64,000 nt of DNA. Origin: Zoroaster sp. YZ-2022 (taxonomy: Eukaryota > Echinodermata > Asteroidea > Forcipulatida > Zoroasteridae). Each line of letters opens with the position of its first letter. The first letter of the stretch is position 1. Location: positions 34,049,049-34,113,048 of the forward strand of contig CM055816.1 of the NCBI GenBank assembly GCA_029582265.1. The letters run 5' to 3'. The notes under the pieces were generated by a model. That model was not told where the DNA came from and made no database searches. It saw nothing but the letters and a program-made list of their open reading frames with translations. Positions 11,101 through 23,100 of this stretch are shown here, piece after piece. Position numbers and translations under genes: made by a program.

Positions 11101-14100
11101 CGGTGTTAATGCAACAGTAAACACAACTTTATTTTCCAGCAATCCGAAAAGGTTTTTTCCCGCAATGCCTAAATTTCTATGTGCATTATTTTTCTGCTGA
11201 TTAATTAACTACGAGCGAAATTCCCGAAATGGAAAACACGCAACAACCGCCCTTTTTTATATAGCTTCGCACGTGTTTATTTTACCTTCTCCTGAGTTTG
11301 GGGGTTGGAACGTTGAGCAATTGAGCCACCCCCTATACACAATAGTACCGTGTTCAGTTCACGTGCGCTTTAAATTTCATACGATCACTATGGCCGTGTT
11401 CAACAAACTCGAGAAACGTTACTAACTTCGTTTTATAATAAAAGTTTTTGAAAATTAACAAAATGAGCATTCATTTATATAATTATGTAGTGGTGAGATT
11501 TAGAATCATTTCGGCACACAATATGATCGCGCTTTCAACCACTCATTTTCCTGACGAATTTTTAATAATCAAAATCAAGCTTGATCATACCACAAAGTAA
11601 CGTTACACTCGGCGAAATTCACTTTGAATGATTGCAATTTGGCGAAATAACGGTTACACGTGAGTTTTTTAACCACCTGTGGCTATCGGACACTAAAAAT
11701 TATTATTTCTGGTAAAATTTGGACATTCATATTAAACGACAGTAAAGCCTTTAAAAAAAAACACCTTTACCTATGCACACTACATACTCTAATTTTAAGC
11801 ATTTTTTAATTTGCTACACAAAATTCACCGATTGCTATACCAAAAATTATTTTGCAATGCAAATTCAGTTTTTGCATCACAGTTTTGCTATGCAAAATTT
11901 TTGAACGAAATCGTTCCCTGATTGTTACTCGGTACCGTGCCACTCGGATAATGGGGAAGGAATCCTTCCTCCATGCTCGGTTGACATGTAAATACGACGA
12001 AGAATTCTTTCGAGTGCTCGGTGGACTTCTAAAGACGCAACACCAAATACGCCCTCCTGGCTATAATTCCCACGGGAAACTCGCCAATTTATCTGCTAAT
12101 AAGCTAAATGGGGGTGTCTCGTCTTAGTTTAATTGACGCATGGAGGAAGAACTCCCTCCATGATTGACGTAACCAAAAAGAAATTCACGCAAAAAAAAAC
12201 GTGTTTGTGTGTGAAAAAGAAACCCGCACAGGGGCCCAGAAAAACTGTTTTATTCCCGACGCAAACTGGTTTTAAAAGAAAAAGAAACAAGACAACCGGC
12301 AACCAAAAAGACACAATTTCTGGGTCACAAGTTCACGTCAAAGAAATGTCTGCCGACTTTGGAATGTTGAATGTATCAATTTGGGATTAGAACCAAGACA
12401 AGAGTTGTGGCTATTGTTCACTTGACAATGACTGACGGTTGTGGTTTTACACTCCCTGACCAAGAGACAATGGCCCGTATTTTAGAACGTTCCTTTACTG
12501 CAAAGGACGCCTTTATGCCTATTGTTCTCTTAAGAGAACAATAGCATAAAGGCGTCCTTTCCAGTAAAGGAACTTTCTAAAATACGGGCCAATAACCTCT
12601 GGGACCCTGTTCTTGGCATGGTTTACAAACTATTATAAACTAAACACGCGTGTGTCCCACTCTGCCTGGCACGCGGGTACCCCACTCATGTGGTTTTTGC
12701 CTAAGCAGTGTGGTAGCGGAACCAGTGTCGTTCAACGTTGAATGCTTATAAATAGATCGCGGCAGGCCGCATAGTTACAAATGCGGCGCATCAAACACAT
12801 TCTCTTGAAAAGAAACAAAGTTGCCGGCCAATTAAAATGTATCAATAAAGCTTCCTACAAGATGAAATAAATCCCTCAGTGGCAACAAATTATTGTTGTT
12901 CACAATTAGTTCTCGAACTGAACAAAGGAAATTTTGGGGTGTTTTTTTTTCACCGTGGAATAAATTATAGCGTATCGATAGCTATCGGCCGATTTATAGC
13001 GTATCAGTATTTTTTATAGCGTATCCGGGCATGCCTGGCTAGAACACTGGTGTTATGCGAATCTACTTAGATTCGCGTTGTTAATGTTGGGCGCGAATCT
13101 TCGCGTGAATCGAAAAGTCATGGAAAAGTCATGGAATACTTGTTGTAAAGGTAATGGAAAGTCATGGAATTATCCAAGTAAAAAAGTGTACGAACCCTGT
13201 CATGGATCTAGACGGGTGGCCACAGTAAACAGGTGGCCACAGTGATCATTTGGCCACAAATGACAGGTGGTCTCAGTCGCAATTAGCATTTGGCCACAAT
13301 GCACGGACAGACCTGTAGTCACAATAGACAGGTGACCACAATGATCATTTGGCCATAAATGACAGGTGGTCTAGGTCGCAATTAGCATTTGGCCACAATG
13401 GACAGGTAGTCACAATATACAGGTGACCACAATGATCATTTGGCCATAAATGACAGGTGGTCTCGGTCTCAATTAGCATTTGGCCACAGTGGACAGGTAG
13501 TCACAATAGACAGGTGGCCACAAATGACAGGTGGTCTCAATCTCAATTAGCATTGGCCACAATGGACAGGTAGTCACAATAGACAGGTGACCACAACTGT
13601 CATTTGGCCATAAATGACAGGTGGTCTCGGTCGCAATTAGCATTTGGCCACAGTATGGCTATAATGGGACAGGTATACATTCTTTACCTTTAATACATGT
13701 ACAATGTACATGCACCTACATGTACATTATTATCTAAAAACCTTACTTATCTTATGTTTGTTTTTGTGTGTTTTCTTTTTACAGACAGTGACAGCATGGA
13801 ACTTGCAGGGTAAATTATGATCATTACTGTATGTCTTGTTGTGATTACTTTGTGTATGTGCCTGTGTGTCACTACGTGTACATGTATGTCTGTGTATACA
13901 TATATCTGTCCACCTGTTCACTTCTTGGTAGTCTGTATTTCAAATCAGTCTCACACAGCTGTACAAATTCATCAGCAGTGGGCAGATGTTAGTTTTGTCA
14001 CCCCCATACCTCCATTTATTGTGTCTTGCAAGTGTTCGACGTAGACGGTAACCAACCAATTTGTAATTCTCGGCTTATTGACTGTTCACCTATTAAGGCT

Positions 14101-17100
14101 GTGCGTTTTTGGTTATTTCGGGAACCGGGTACCCTTAACCAGTTCGCATCGGAGGCCGTGTCTACATGCATTTGAACCGGGGATCGGAGAGCGCGTTCCG
14201 ATTTTTGTGTGTGTTACCAGGAGACTTGTCAACACGCCACACATGGCGTGCCGTCGTGGCGGCTGACTTGTATACACGCAATCGTTTCTCGGAGTCCATG
14301 GGGTCACGGTTCGGTGGCCCCGGACCAGCGGCGGCACCAGACCTGTTAAACTGGGGGTGCAAGAGGGGGGGCAAGCTTAAATTTAAGGGGGGAAAACATT
14401 AATCTTTAATCTTTAATCTTTAATGTAATTTTGTACTGCTGAAAAAGCATTGACTTACCATCGGGGAAAAAAGTGTGGGGGGGGGGGACAAATTGGGGGG
14501 GGGGGGGAAATAACCGGGGGGAAATTTGTTGGGGCACTCGTTGCATCCCCATTCCCCATACACAAAATTAATTCATGTGTCCCACACATGCACTAATCCA
14601 ATAACTGTGAACAATATACATGTAGGCACAAATACCAACTCATGATACTTGGACGACAGCAGTCAACCCAAAACAAACAAGATACATCAAATTAAAGCCG
14701 GCACATCTGTGAAAGTCTGTCGACAAGCTTCTAAAGCCTTTAGCCAAGTGTTCTCGAGACAACTGTGTGGCTGAAATGTTCAGTCGGAATTTTAAAGAGT
14801 CATTTTACGGGTAATTGGAACCGAAAAATAAGGAAGTATTACTCATAAAACCTGTGAAGTTGGTTCAGTTATCATTCATCATGCAGTATTATTTTATCTG
14901 GAGTGCTTTCATCTTAGATAAAACAGGAAATGTTGAATTTACCCAAATTTTTACATCCAGCAACTTTTAAAACGTTTTGAGGCTTTGTATGGTGGAGAAT
15001 CATTATTGCTTCGGTGAATTTCCTTTTGTAAAACACAAAACCCAACAACAACAACAAAAATTTGTAGTAGTTTTGTTTGTAGTTTTCTCAAACTTTGTCA
15101 CCTTTTGTAATGTAACTACGTGTTCATTAGTTTAATGATATATTTCTTGAACAACAGAGGGTTAAAATGAACACATATTACCAAATACCAATGTTGTAAC
15201 TTTCCCTTAACCCTCCTACTCTAGCTGCACTTTAGCAGGAAGTTGCTATAGAGGTCAAAATCAGTCAACTGCCTGTTTTGACTGTTGACCCCAATGTGCA
15301 CACAGGGGAATTTTTGACTGATTTTTTACTGTCATTTTGACCACCCTGAACAATACCAGACAATGCTTTTACCAGTCAAAAATGGTCGACTCATTTTGAC
15401 CTGTAAATGTACTTACTACACGTAAGGTTTGACAGTGTACAACTTTTAAGTGCATTAGATATATCTTTGGGAAGTATATCAACATTTTGTCTGATTTTGA
15501 CCCTTGTAGGAGGGTTAATTGCAACATTTCAAAATGTCCTGTTTATTTATGGTAAACACTTTGTTTAACTTTTTTGACACTAAATGTTGAAATGAGAAAG
15601 TAGACTAGAAGATGGTCTGACTTCCTGAAGTGTTTATTTTAATTCATTTTCATAATCATCTTCCCTAAAGGGGGAAGGTACTTGTACAGTCTACAACATT
15701 CTTATTTGGGAATCATATCAAATTTTGAAATATACATGTACATGTACTTCAAAACCAAGCAAAAGGGAACATTTCCTTGTACCACGTCCTGTTTCATTCC
15801 AGTTGATGCAACATTTTTCAAATGTCCCGTTTATTTTGTGATAAATACTTTCAGTTTCACTCTTTTCAACTATGAACATTGAAATCAGATAGACCTTGCA
15901 GATGGATTATCTAATGTCCTGTAATAAAAATTCTGTACTCATAAGCCGTAAGTAGACCTTGACCCTAACCACACCAAATCCATCAAAATTCTCCAAATGG
16001 GAATTTTTTGGGAAAAATTCAGCACTGTTGGAAACTGGTACTTTCACCTCTTCAAATGGGGCAAAATTACTACCTGGCAAGAAGTACAGGCCATAAGTGC
16101 TGCATATGAAAGATCAACGGAAATGCATGGTGCATTTTTAAGATAAGGGCATGTTTCCAAAAGTGCACTGATGGATTTTGGAGGATTCAGGAAGGTTCCT
16201 AGCCAGAATACCTATGGGGGTTAGGGTTCAGGAAGGTTCCTAGCCAGAATACCTAGGGGGTTAGGGTTAAAGTGCTTCTGGACAGTTTACACAACGAGTT
16301 TACTGATTGACAAGACAACATAAACAATTGAGATGAGGACAAAATGTACAAATCGTCCATTATCTGGTCAATGGTCAAACTGTGACATCACGTGAATAAT
16401 ATGCAAATTATCATTAGCATTGACCAAAAATTCCATAAATAGGTATCAAAACACAAATTAGAAATTAAGTGATATCAATATTGATACAGATTTATAAGAG
16501 TTAAGGCTTTGCATGGTGGAGTATTGACATCATTTTCGGTTTAAGGTAATACTATGTGTTTATGTCAACTATCGCTAAGTGAGGTACAGGTTCTTAAAAG
16601 ATGTCTTTAGATGATTAGAGCATGCTAATCGAAGGGAACAGAAGAGAAGACGTAAGACGTAGACAAGACCCCATGAAGTCTGTGTGGTTCTCCCTGAACC
16701 ACACTCTCACGATAGTTGAGGAACGAGTTGCCCGATATTGGTTCTCCCCTGAACCATAATCTCACCAAGCGACAGTTGAGATATGAGTTGTGCGATAAGG
16801 TTCTTTTCAGAATCTGTACCTCACTTAGCGGTAGTTGAGATAAACACATGGTGTTACCGCAAATTGAAAATAAACAAAATGAATTTATATAGCGCCTTAT
16901 AATAATAATAATAATAATAATGTGTGGACTTATATAGCGCACGTATCCACCAACTAAGTGGTGCTCAAGGCGCATTATATTATTACCCCTGCTCATAAGG
17001 CTCATAAATCATTCCTGAAACCATCTCAGCTCCCTGGGGAGTATACAGCTCAATTGCTGACATTACAGCGCATATAGGGCTAATCGACCAACTCTGCCCT

Positions 17101-20100
17101 CACAGGTACCCATTTAACCCCTGGGTGGAGAGAAGCAATTATGGTTAAGTGTCTTGCTCAAGAACCTCAAAGCGTTTTACAATTAGAAGCAATAAAAAAG
17201 GTTAAAATTACAACAATATACAAAATGATATCTTTCAATTCCTATTTTATAGGCCCTTTAAGGGAAAGGTTCATGTACAACATTGTTTTATGAGAATGTA
17301 CTTTCGTTTCAACCATCCAAATTTGACAAAATATACCACAAAACTAACCAAAAGGGTACTGTTCCTTGTATCATGTCCTGTTTCTTTCCAGATTGAACAT
17401 TTCAAATGTCCTGTTTATTTGTGGTAAACACCTTTTTTTTAATTATAAAACTTAGGCCCCCCCAAAAAAGTCCAGTTTCTGGTCCTTGTGTGCGTCGCCT
17501 CAGACCCGCACATAGGCATTTTTAGTACTCTTTTTTTGTTGTTGCAATGAACGATGTCCAATTGCAGCCAGAATTGCTGGATCGATTGAAATTCTGTTGT
17601 GATGTGTTTTAAATGATTTTTCTACATAGGGTATGAACATTTTCTCAATTTTTGAGGCCTCTCTTTAACCACCATACTTTGTGAATGGGAAATTTGGTCT
17701 GATTCCAATAATCGTACATGTATCACGTACATGTATATCAGTGGTTGGCAAAAGAAAAAAAAGTGTCATCACACCAATTTTGAAGCCGACCTGTGACCAG
17801 AAAACAGAGACCTTTGTTTGGCCTTACCTGTGAAAGTTCAGTTATAATAGACAGTGAACAGGTGGCCACAGTGAACAGGTGGACAGAATAATGTACATGG
17901 ATACAGAGTTTTTCATGTTTCGAACTTGAAAATTACTACAACATTGTTATTTAGTAATGTACGTTCTTTTCAACCATCTAATTTATATATATATATACTA
18001 CTCAAAACAATTTAGGGAACACTGGAATAATCTCAGTTAAAGCAAGATCATTTATTTCAGATAAACACAATGTTTCACAGAATTGATGAGAAACAACTGC
18101 ACAATGAAACAGATCATAAAGGATGCATGTAGTGATAATAATAATAATAAAGATTTTTAGCGCGCACATATCCACCCTGCTGGGCGTTCAAGGCGCGGAA
18201 ACAAAGAAAAACATGAATACAAACAATATACAATGATAGCATAGGGAAAAAAAAAATTTATGTACCGAGATACATGTACCTACAATGCAATTACAAATAT
18301 ACATCATCTTTGAAGAGTTGTGACATAAGATGAGTTTTAAGCATCGACTTGAATCTGGTTATACTATGACAAGATTTGAGTTTAGTTGGAAGATGATTCC
18401 AGAGTCTCGGAGCTACGACAGAAAACGACCTATCACCCCAGTTCCGTTTTGAAGTTGGTTCCTTTAGGAGTGACAAGTAGTTCAGAAAAATAAATTGGAG
18501 CAATGTTATTAAAAGATTTGTGAACAATTAGCATAAGTTTAAAAACAATTCTCTGTGAAACAGGAAGCCAGTGCAGTTCTTTCAAGATTGGCGTGATATG
18601 GCATGACTTTCTGGACAAAGTCACAACATGAGCTGCTGTGTTTTGTATGTGCTGAAGACGAGATATTTGATTCTGCGGGAGACCGTAAAGGAGAGCATTC
18701 CCGTTATCGAGCCGTGATGTGACAAATGCATGTATAATTTGTTCAGCAGCACTTTTATTCAAGTATTTCCTAATTCGGCTTATATTTCTGATATGAAATG
18801 ATATGCAAACAATGTTGGAGATATGTGGTTTTAAAGTCATTGTCGAGTCAAATATAGCACCCAAATTACGTGCTTGTAATGAGGGGGTTATCTGCGAGTC
18901 ACCAATTGTAATAAATGGAAGAGAAACTTTAGACAATTGCTGACATGATCCAAATAGAACAAATTCTGTTTTTTCATCGTCCAATTTCAGGAAGTTTTGT
19001 CTCATTCAACTTCGAATCTCTTGAATACATCTCTCCAGTGTTTTAATGCAGGAATCGGCAGGTTCTTGAGAAGATTTAAAAGTAATGTAAAGCTGCGTGT
19101 CATCAGCGTAAACATGGTAATTTAAATTATACTTCAAAATGATATCACGAACTGGAAAGGTATAAACAGTAAACCACTGTGGGCCGAGCACAGAGCCTTG
19201 GGGTACAGAATAGTCAAGAATAACAGGCTCGGAGATGGCGTTACCAATACAAACATGCTGAGGCCTATTTAAAAGGTAAGACCTACATCAATCCAGGGCT
19301 GTGTCATGTATTCCAAGATGATATTGAAGGCGGGAGAGAAGGATTTTATGATCGACCGTGTCAAAAGTGGCGCTTAAGTCTAACAAAACTAATGCAGTGA
19401 TTTTCCCCTCATCCATGGCAGATAAAATGTCATTGTTGATGCGAAGAAGAGCAGTTTCCGTTCCATGAAATGGTTTATAGGCTGACTGAAATGTGTCTGA
19501 CAGGTTATTAGCACGAACATGGTCAGAGATCCGTGATGAAACAACTCGCTCGATTGTTTTTCCCAAGGTACTTTAAATTCGCCACTGGTCGGTAATCTTT
19601 GAAAACTTCCTTGTCCAAATTGGGTTTCTTTAGGAGTGGTTTAACATGAGCAACCTTCTGTCTATTAGGGAAACAACCAGAAGAAAGAGATCTGTTTACA
19701 ATAATTGTGATATACTTAGCAAACACATCAATATTTTGTTTTATTAGCGAAGTTGGCACTGGATCAAGTTCACATGATTTTGATGGCGATTTCATGATGA
19801 GTTTCTTGATCTCCGTAACAATAGAAGGCTCAAACATGGACAGTCTACATTGTGGATCCTTGCGTGATGGTGTTTGTGATAGAATGGCAGGTACTGAGGG
19901 AAACGAATGACGGATATTCTCAGTTTTTGTGACAAAAAAGTTTGAAAAAGCATTTGCGAGGTCCTGATCGGAGTGTGTAGATGGAAGCACTGGAGCTTTG
20001 GGTTTATGAAACAGCTTTTCAACAATGTTGAAGAGTTTTTTTCTGATCACCAGAGCTATCTTCCACAAGAGATGAGTAGTGAGTTATTTTTGTCTGGTTA

Positions 20101-23100
20101 AGCATGTTCTTCACAATATCACGTTGGTTACAGTATTCTTGCCGATGTACTCCAAGTTTCCCATTGTCACGCCATCTTCGCTCAAGTTGACGGCGGATTT
20201 TCCTTGCAGCACGGATATCATTATTGAACCAGGGGGATTCAGAGTGTAGTTTAACTGTTCGAGTTTTTTGCGAAGCATGATCATCCAAGATGTTACGGAC
20301 AGTAGATTCAAATAGACTAACACAAGAATCCAGCTCACCATCTTCAAGGTTTACATTTTCCAGTTGAGATTCAACATCATGACATAAATCTTTAATATTT
20401 ACTTTTTTCCAGTGGCGAGTAGTTACAGAAATGGTTGGTATGGGAGGTTTTTTAAGGTTCAAATTTACCATGATTGCATAATGATCAGATAAGCCAGGAT
20501 GAATAGTTATATTCGAGATAAGAGGTGAAGTATTTTCACGCGTTATCATGAGGTAAAGACAGTGACCATACTGATGAGTGGGTGCTGTGATGTGCTGTAT
20601 AAGTCCATGAACAGAGAGCAGATCTTTAAACTGATTTGCATAATTGTTTGAAATAATGTCCATATGAATGTTAAAATCGCCGGTTAAAATAATGTCAGAT
20701 GGGTGTAAGAGATAATCGACAATTAATTTTTCAAATTCCTGCAGAAAACTGGAGATGTTTACCATCAACATCCCTTTCTGGTCGATAAATATTAACAAGG
20801 CGAACAGATCTAGAGTTGCATGTTACCTCAGCATGCAGAGATTCAAATGTTAGGTAGTCAATGTTAACACTTTTCATACTGACAGATAAACTGGACCTAA
20901 AGATAAGTGCAACCCCTCCACCGGTCTTTATTGGTCTGGGGATATGATGGAGAGAGTAGCCAGCAGGAGTACACTCGCGGGGTAGCAAGTCATCAGGTTT
21001 AAACCATGTCTCGGATATGGCAACAAGATCCAAATTGTTTTGAAGTACAAAGTCAACAAATTCATCCGATTTGTTACATATGGATTGAGTGTTCAGGACA
21101 CAGAGCTGAAGTTTAGACTCATCATGAACATTTAGAGTTGAAGTTATGCCAATGTCACTTGTTGATGTGGTTAAGTTCACTGCTGGGGGTTGGTAAGGCT
21201 GGAGTGCTAGTTGTGTAAGTCTGTCCATTCTACGGCGACCAGCTTTTTTACCTCTATGTGTGCGGCGGTATGTTTGGGGTTGATTAGCATTCATGCAAGT
21301 ATTCCAAGACAGTTCAATTGACTCAATGCTGAATAAGATAAAGCTACATCAGTACATGGAGCATTGCGAAGATTGAGTAGTTCATTGCAGCTGTAGGAAA
21401 TTTTATGGAGCTGAGTGGCGTTTGTGGGTGTGTTGATCAGTGTTTCAGGTCCAGGGTTTGGGTTTATGTCACCAGAAATTAAGAGTTCCAGATGAAAGGT
21501 GGCAGATGAATTATAGTATGATATGGGACGTCTCAAGAATTTAAGATGGTGGATTTGAGGTGAACAATCTGTAGATTGCATCTTGTAGCCATCTACTGAT
21601 GAGTCATTGAGACACAATGGTCTGGATAGCGGGAGTAGAATAATCAGGATGTAGACCTCTGTTGTCTGATCACAAAGTTGTTGATCCAAACAAAAGACTT
21701 ATGGTCAAGCTACAGGTTATAATCTCTAGCTACAGGTTATAATCTAAATCAGAGTTGACTGCACAAATAAAATGAAGATCCAGAATGTGTATACACTCAA
21801 CAGTAAAATCTTACTGCACAGACAGACAAAAAAACAACAGTTTTCACTTATTATAAGAAAACAAATGTACAAATACTCACATAAAACATCCAGTAGATTC
21901 CAGGTGTAATAAGAAATCCACTAGTATAAAAATTGATGATGACGACGACGACAACGACGACGACGACAACGATGACGACGACGACTTATATAGCGCACGT
22001 ATCCACCAACTGAGTGGTGCTCAAGGCGCATTATATTATTACCCTGCTCATAAGGCTCATAAATCATTCCTGAAACCATCTCAGCTCCCTGGGGAGTATA
22101 CAGCTCAATTGCTGCCATTACAGCACATATACATGTAGGGCTAATCAACCAACTCTGCCCTCACAGGTACCCATTTTAACACCTGGGTGGAGAGAAGCAA
22201 TTATGGTTAAATGTCTTGCTCAAGGACACAAGTGTCACGGCCGGGTTTCGAACCCGCATTCTGCTGCTAACACCAGAACTTGAGTCCGGTAAGCTAGACC
22301 GCTCGGCCACGACACTCCATGAAGACAAACTTGTACAGTGTAGCTACAAAACACTGAGCACAAAAACTGGAGAGCTGTTATGAGTGGCTGCTTGTTAGGC
22401 GCTCAATGTGATTACACATTTCATGACATGACTACTGAAAGAGAGAGGGGGGTTGCAAATGAAAATCCCGGTTTATGGAACGTTTCAATAACGGGTGTGA
22501 CCACCTCTTGCAGTAAATCCGGTGTTCCCTAAATTGTTTTGAGTAGGATATATATAACTTACCAAAAGGAAACTTTTCCTTGTATCATGTCCTGTTTCTT
22601 TCCTGTTAATGCAACTTTTCAAATGTCCTGTTTATTTTAGGTTAACACCCGTTTCTCGATTATAAAACTAACCTGTGAAAGTTTAATTATAATACGAGCT
22701 CGTGTTTGAGATGAAACGATAATAACTGTTACAGTTTTTTGTTTTGTTTTTTAAAATAAAATTGACAGTTCAACTTTTAAATTAAATGTTCAGCATAAAT
22801 TAAATATTTTTCTCCTTTTGTATTTAAATGTTATGTGCATAAATCATGATACATTTTTTTTTTAGATAAGTTGTTTGTGTTTATATTCACCTCAGAATTG
22901 TTCATCTGACCTTTAATTTCAGTTCTGGGGAAAATGGTCGTGTTAACGAAGGACTACAAAGCAACGGTAAGTTTCCTTTAACTTCCAAAAATATTTCAGA
23001 ATGTGATTGTTTTATGTTTGATTATTTTGTTGTTTGCTTTGTATCATATTTGTTTTAATTGAATGAATGTGATCAATGATTTATCACACAGTTTAGATTT

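Larger units (their letters stand above)
10250..13198. mobile_element. Large element with CAGGGTTCGTAC ends, hAT-like, with nested insertions
   Basis: Ends CAGGGTTCGTACGGGTCATGG and ..GTGTACGAACCCTG are inverted repeats; subterminal regions repeat GTCATGGAAAGTCATGGAA. TCATG lies on both sides. No transposase ORF is recognisable. It contains a TTAA element (10385-12271) and a 120-bp palindrome (12472-12591). Confidence 0.68.
18134..21750 (-). mobile_element. Non-LTR retrotransposon, CR1/L2-type, degenerate
   Basis: On the minus strand the order is a short 5' ORF, an apurinic-type endonuclease, reverse transcriptase, then a 3' tail ending in GCGCGCTAAAAATC plus (TTA)n. Frames are interrupted by several frameshifts. 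The 3' tail is nearly the same as that of the neighbouring SINEs. Confidence 0.86.
17996..22550. mobile_element. Tc1/mariner-type MITE split by LINE and SINE
   Basis: The left half (TACTACTCAAAACAATTTAG.. to about 18135) and the right half (about 22405 to 22550, ending ..AAATTGTTTTGAGTAGGA) together equal the solo element at 36457-36720. The LINE and a SINE fill the gap. Confidence 0.82.

Noticed and set aside
10361..11200. Several overlapping frames
   Set aside because: All lie in nested transposon ends and differ between strands without protein-like composition.
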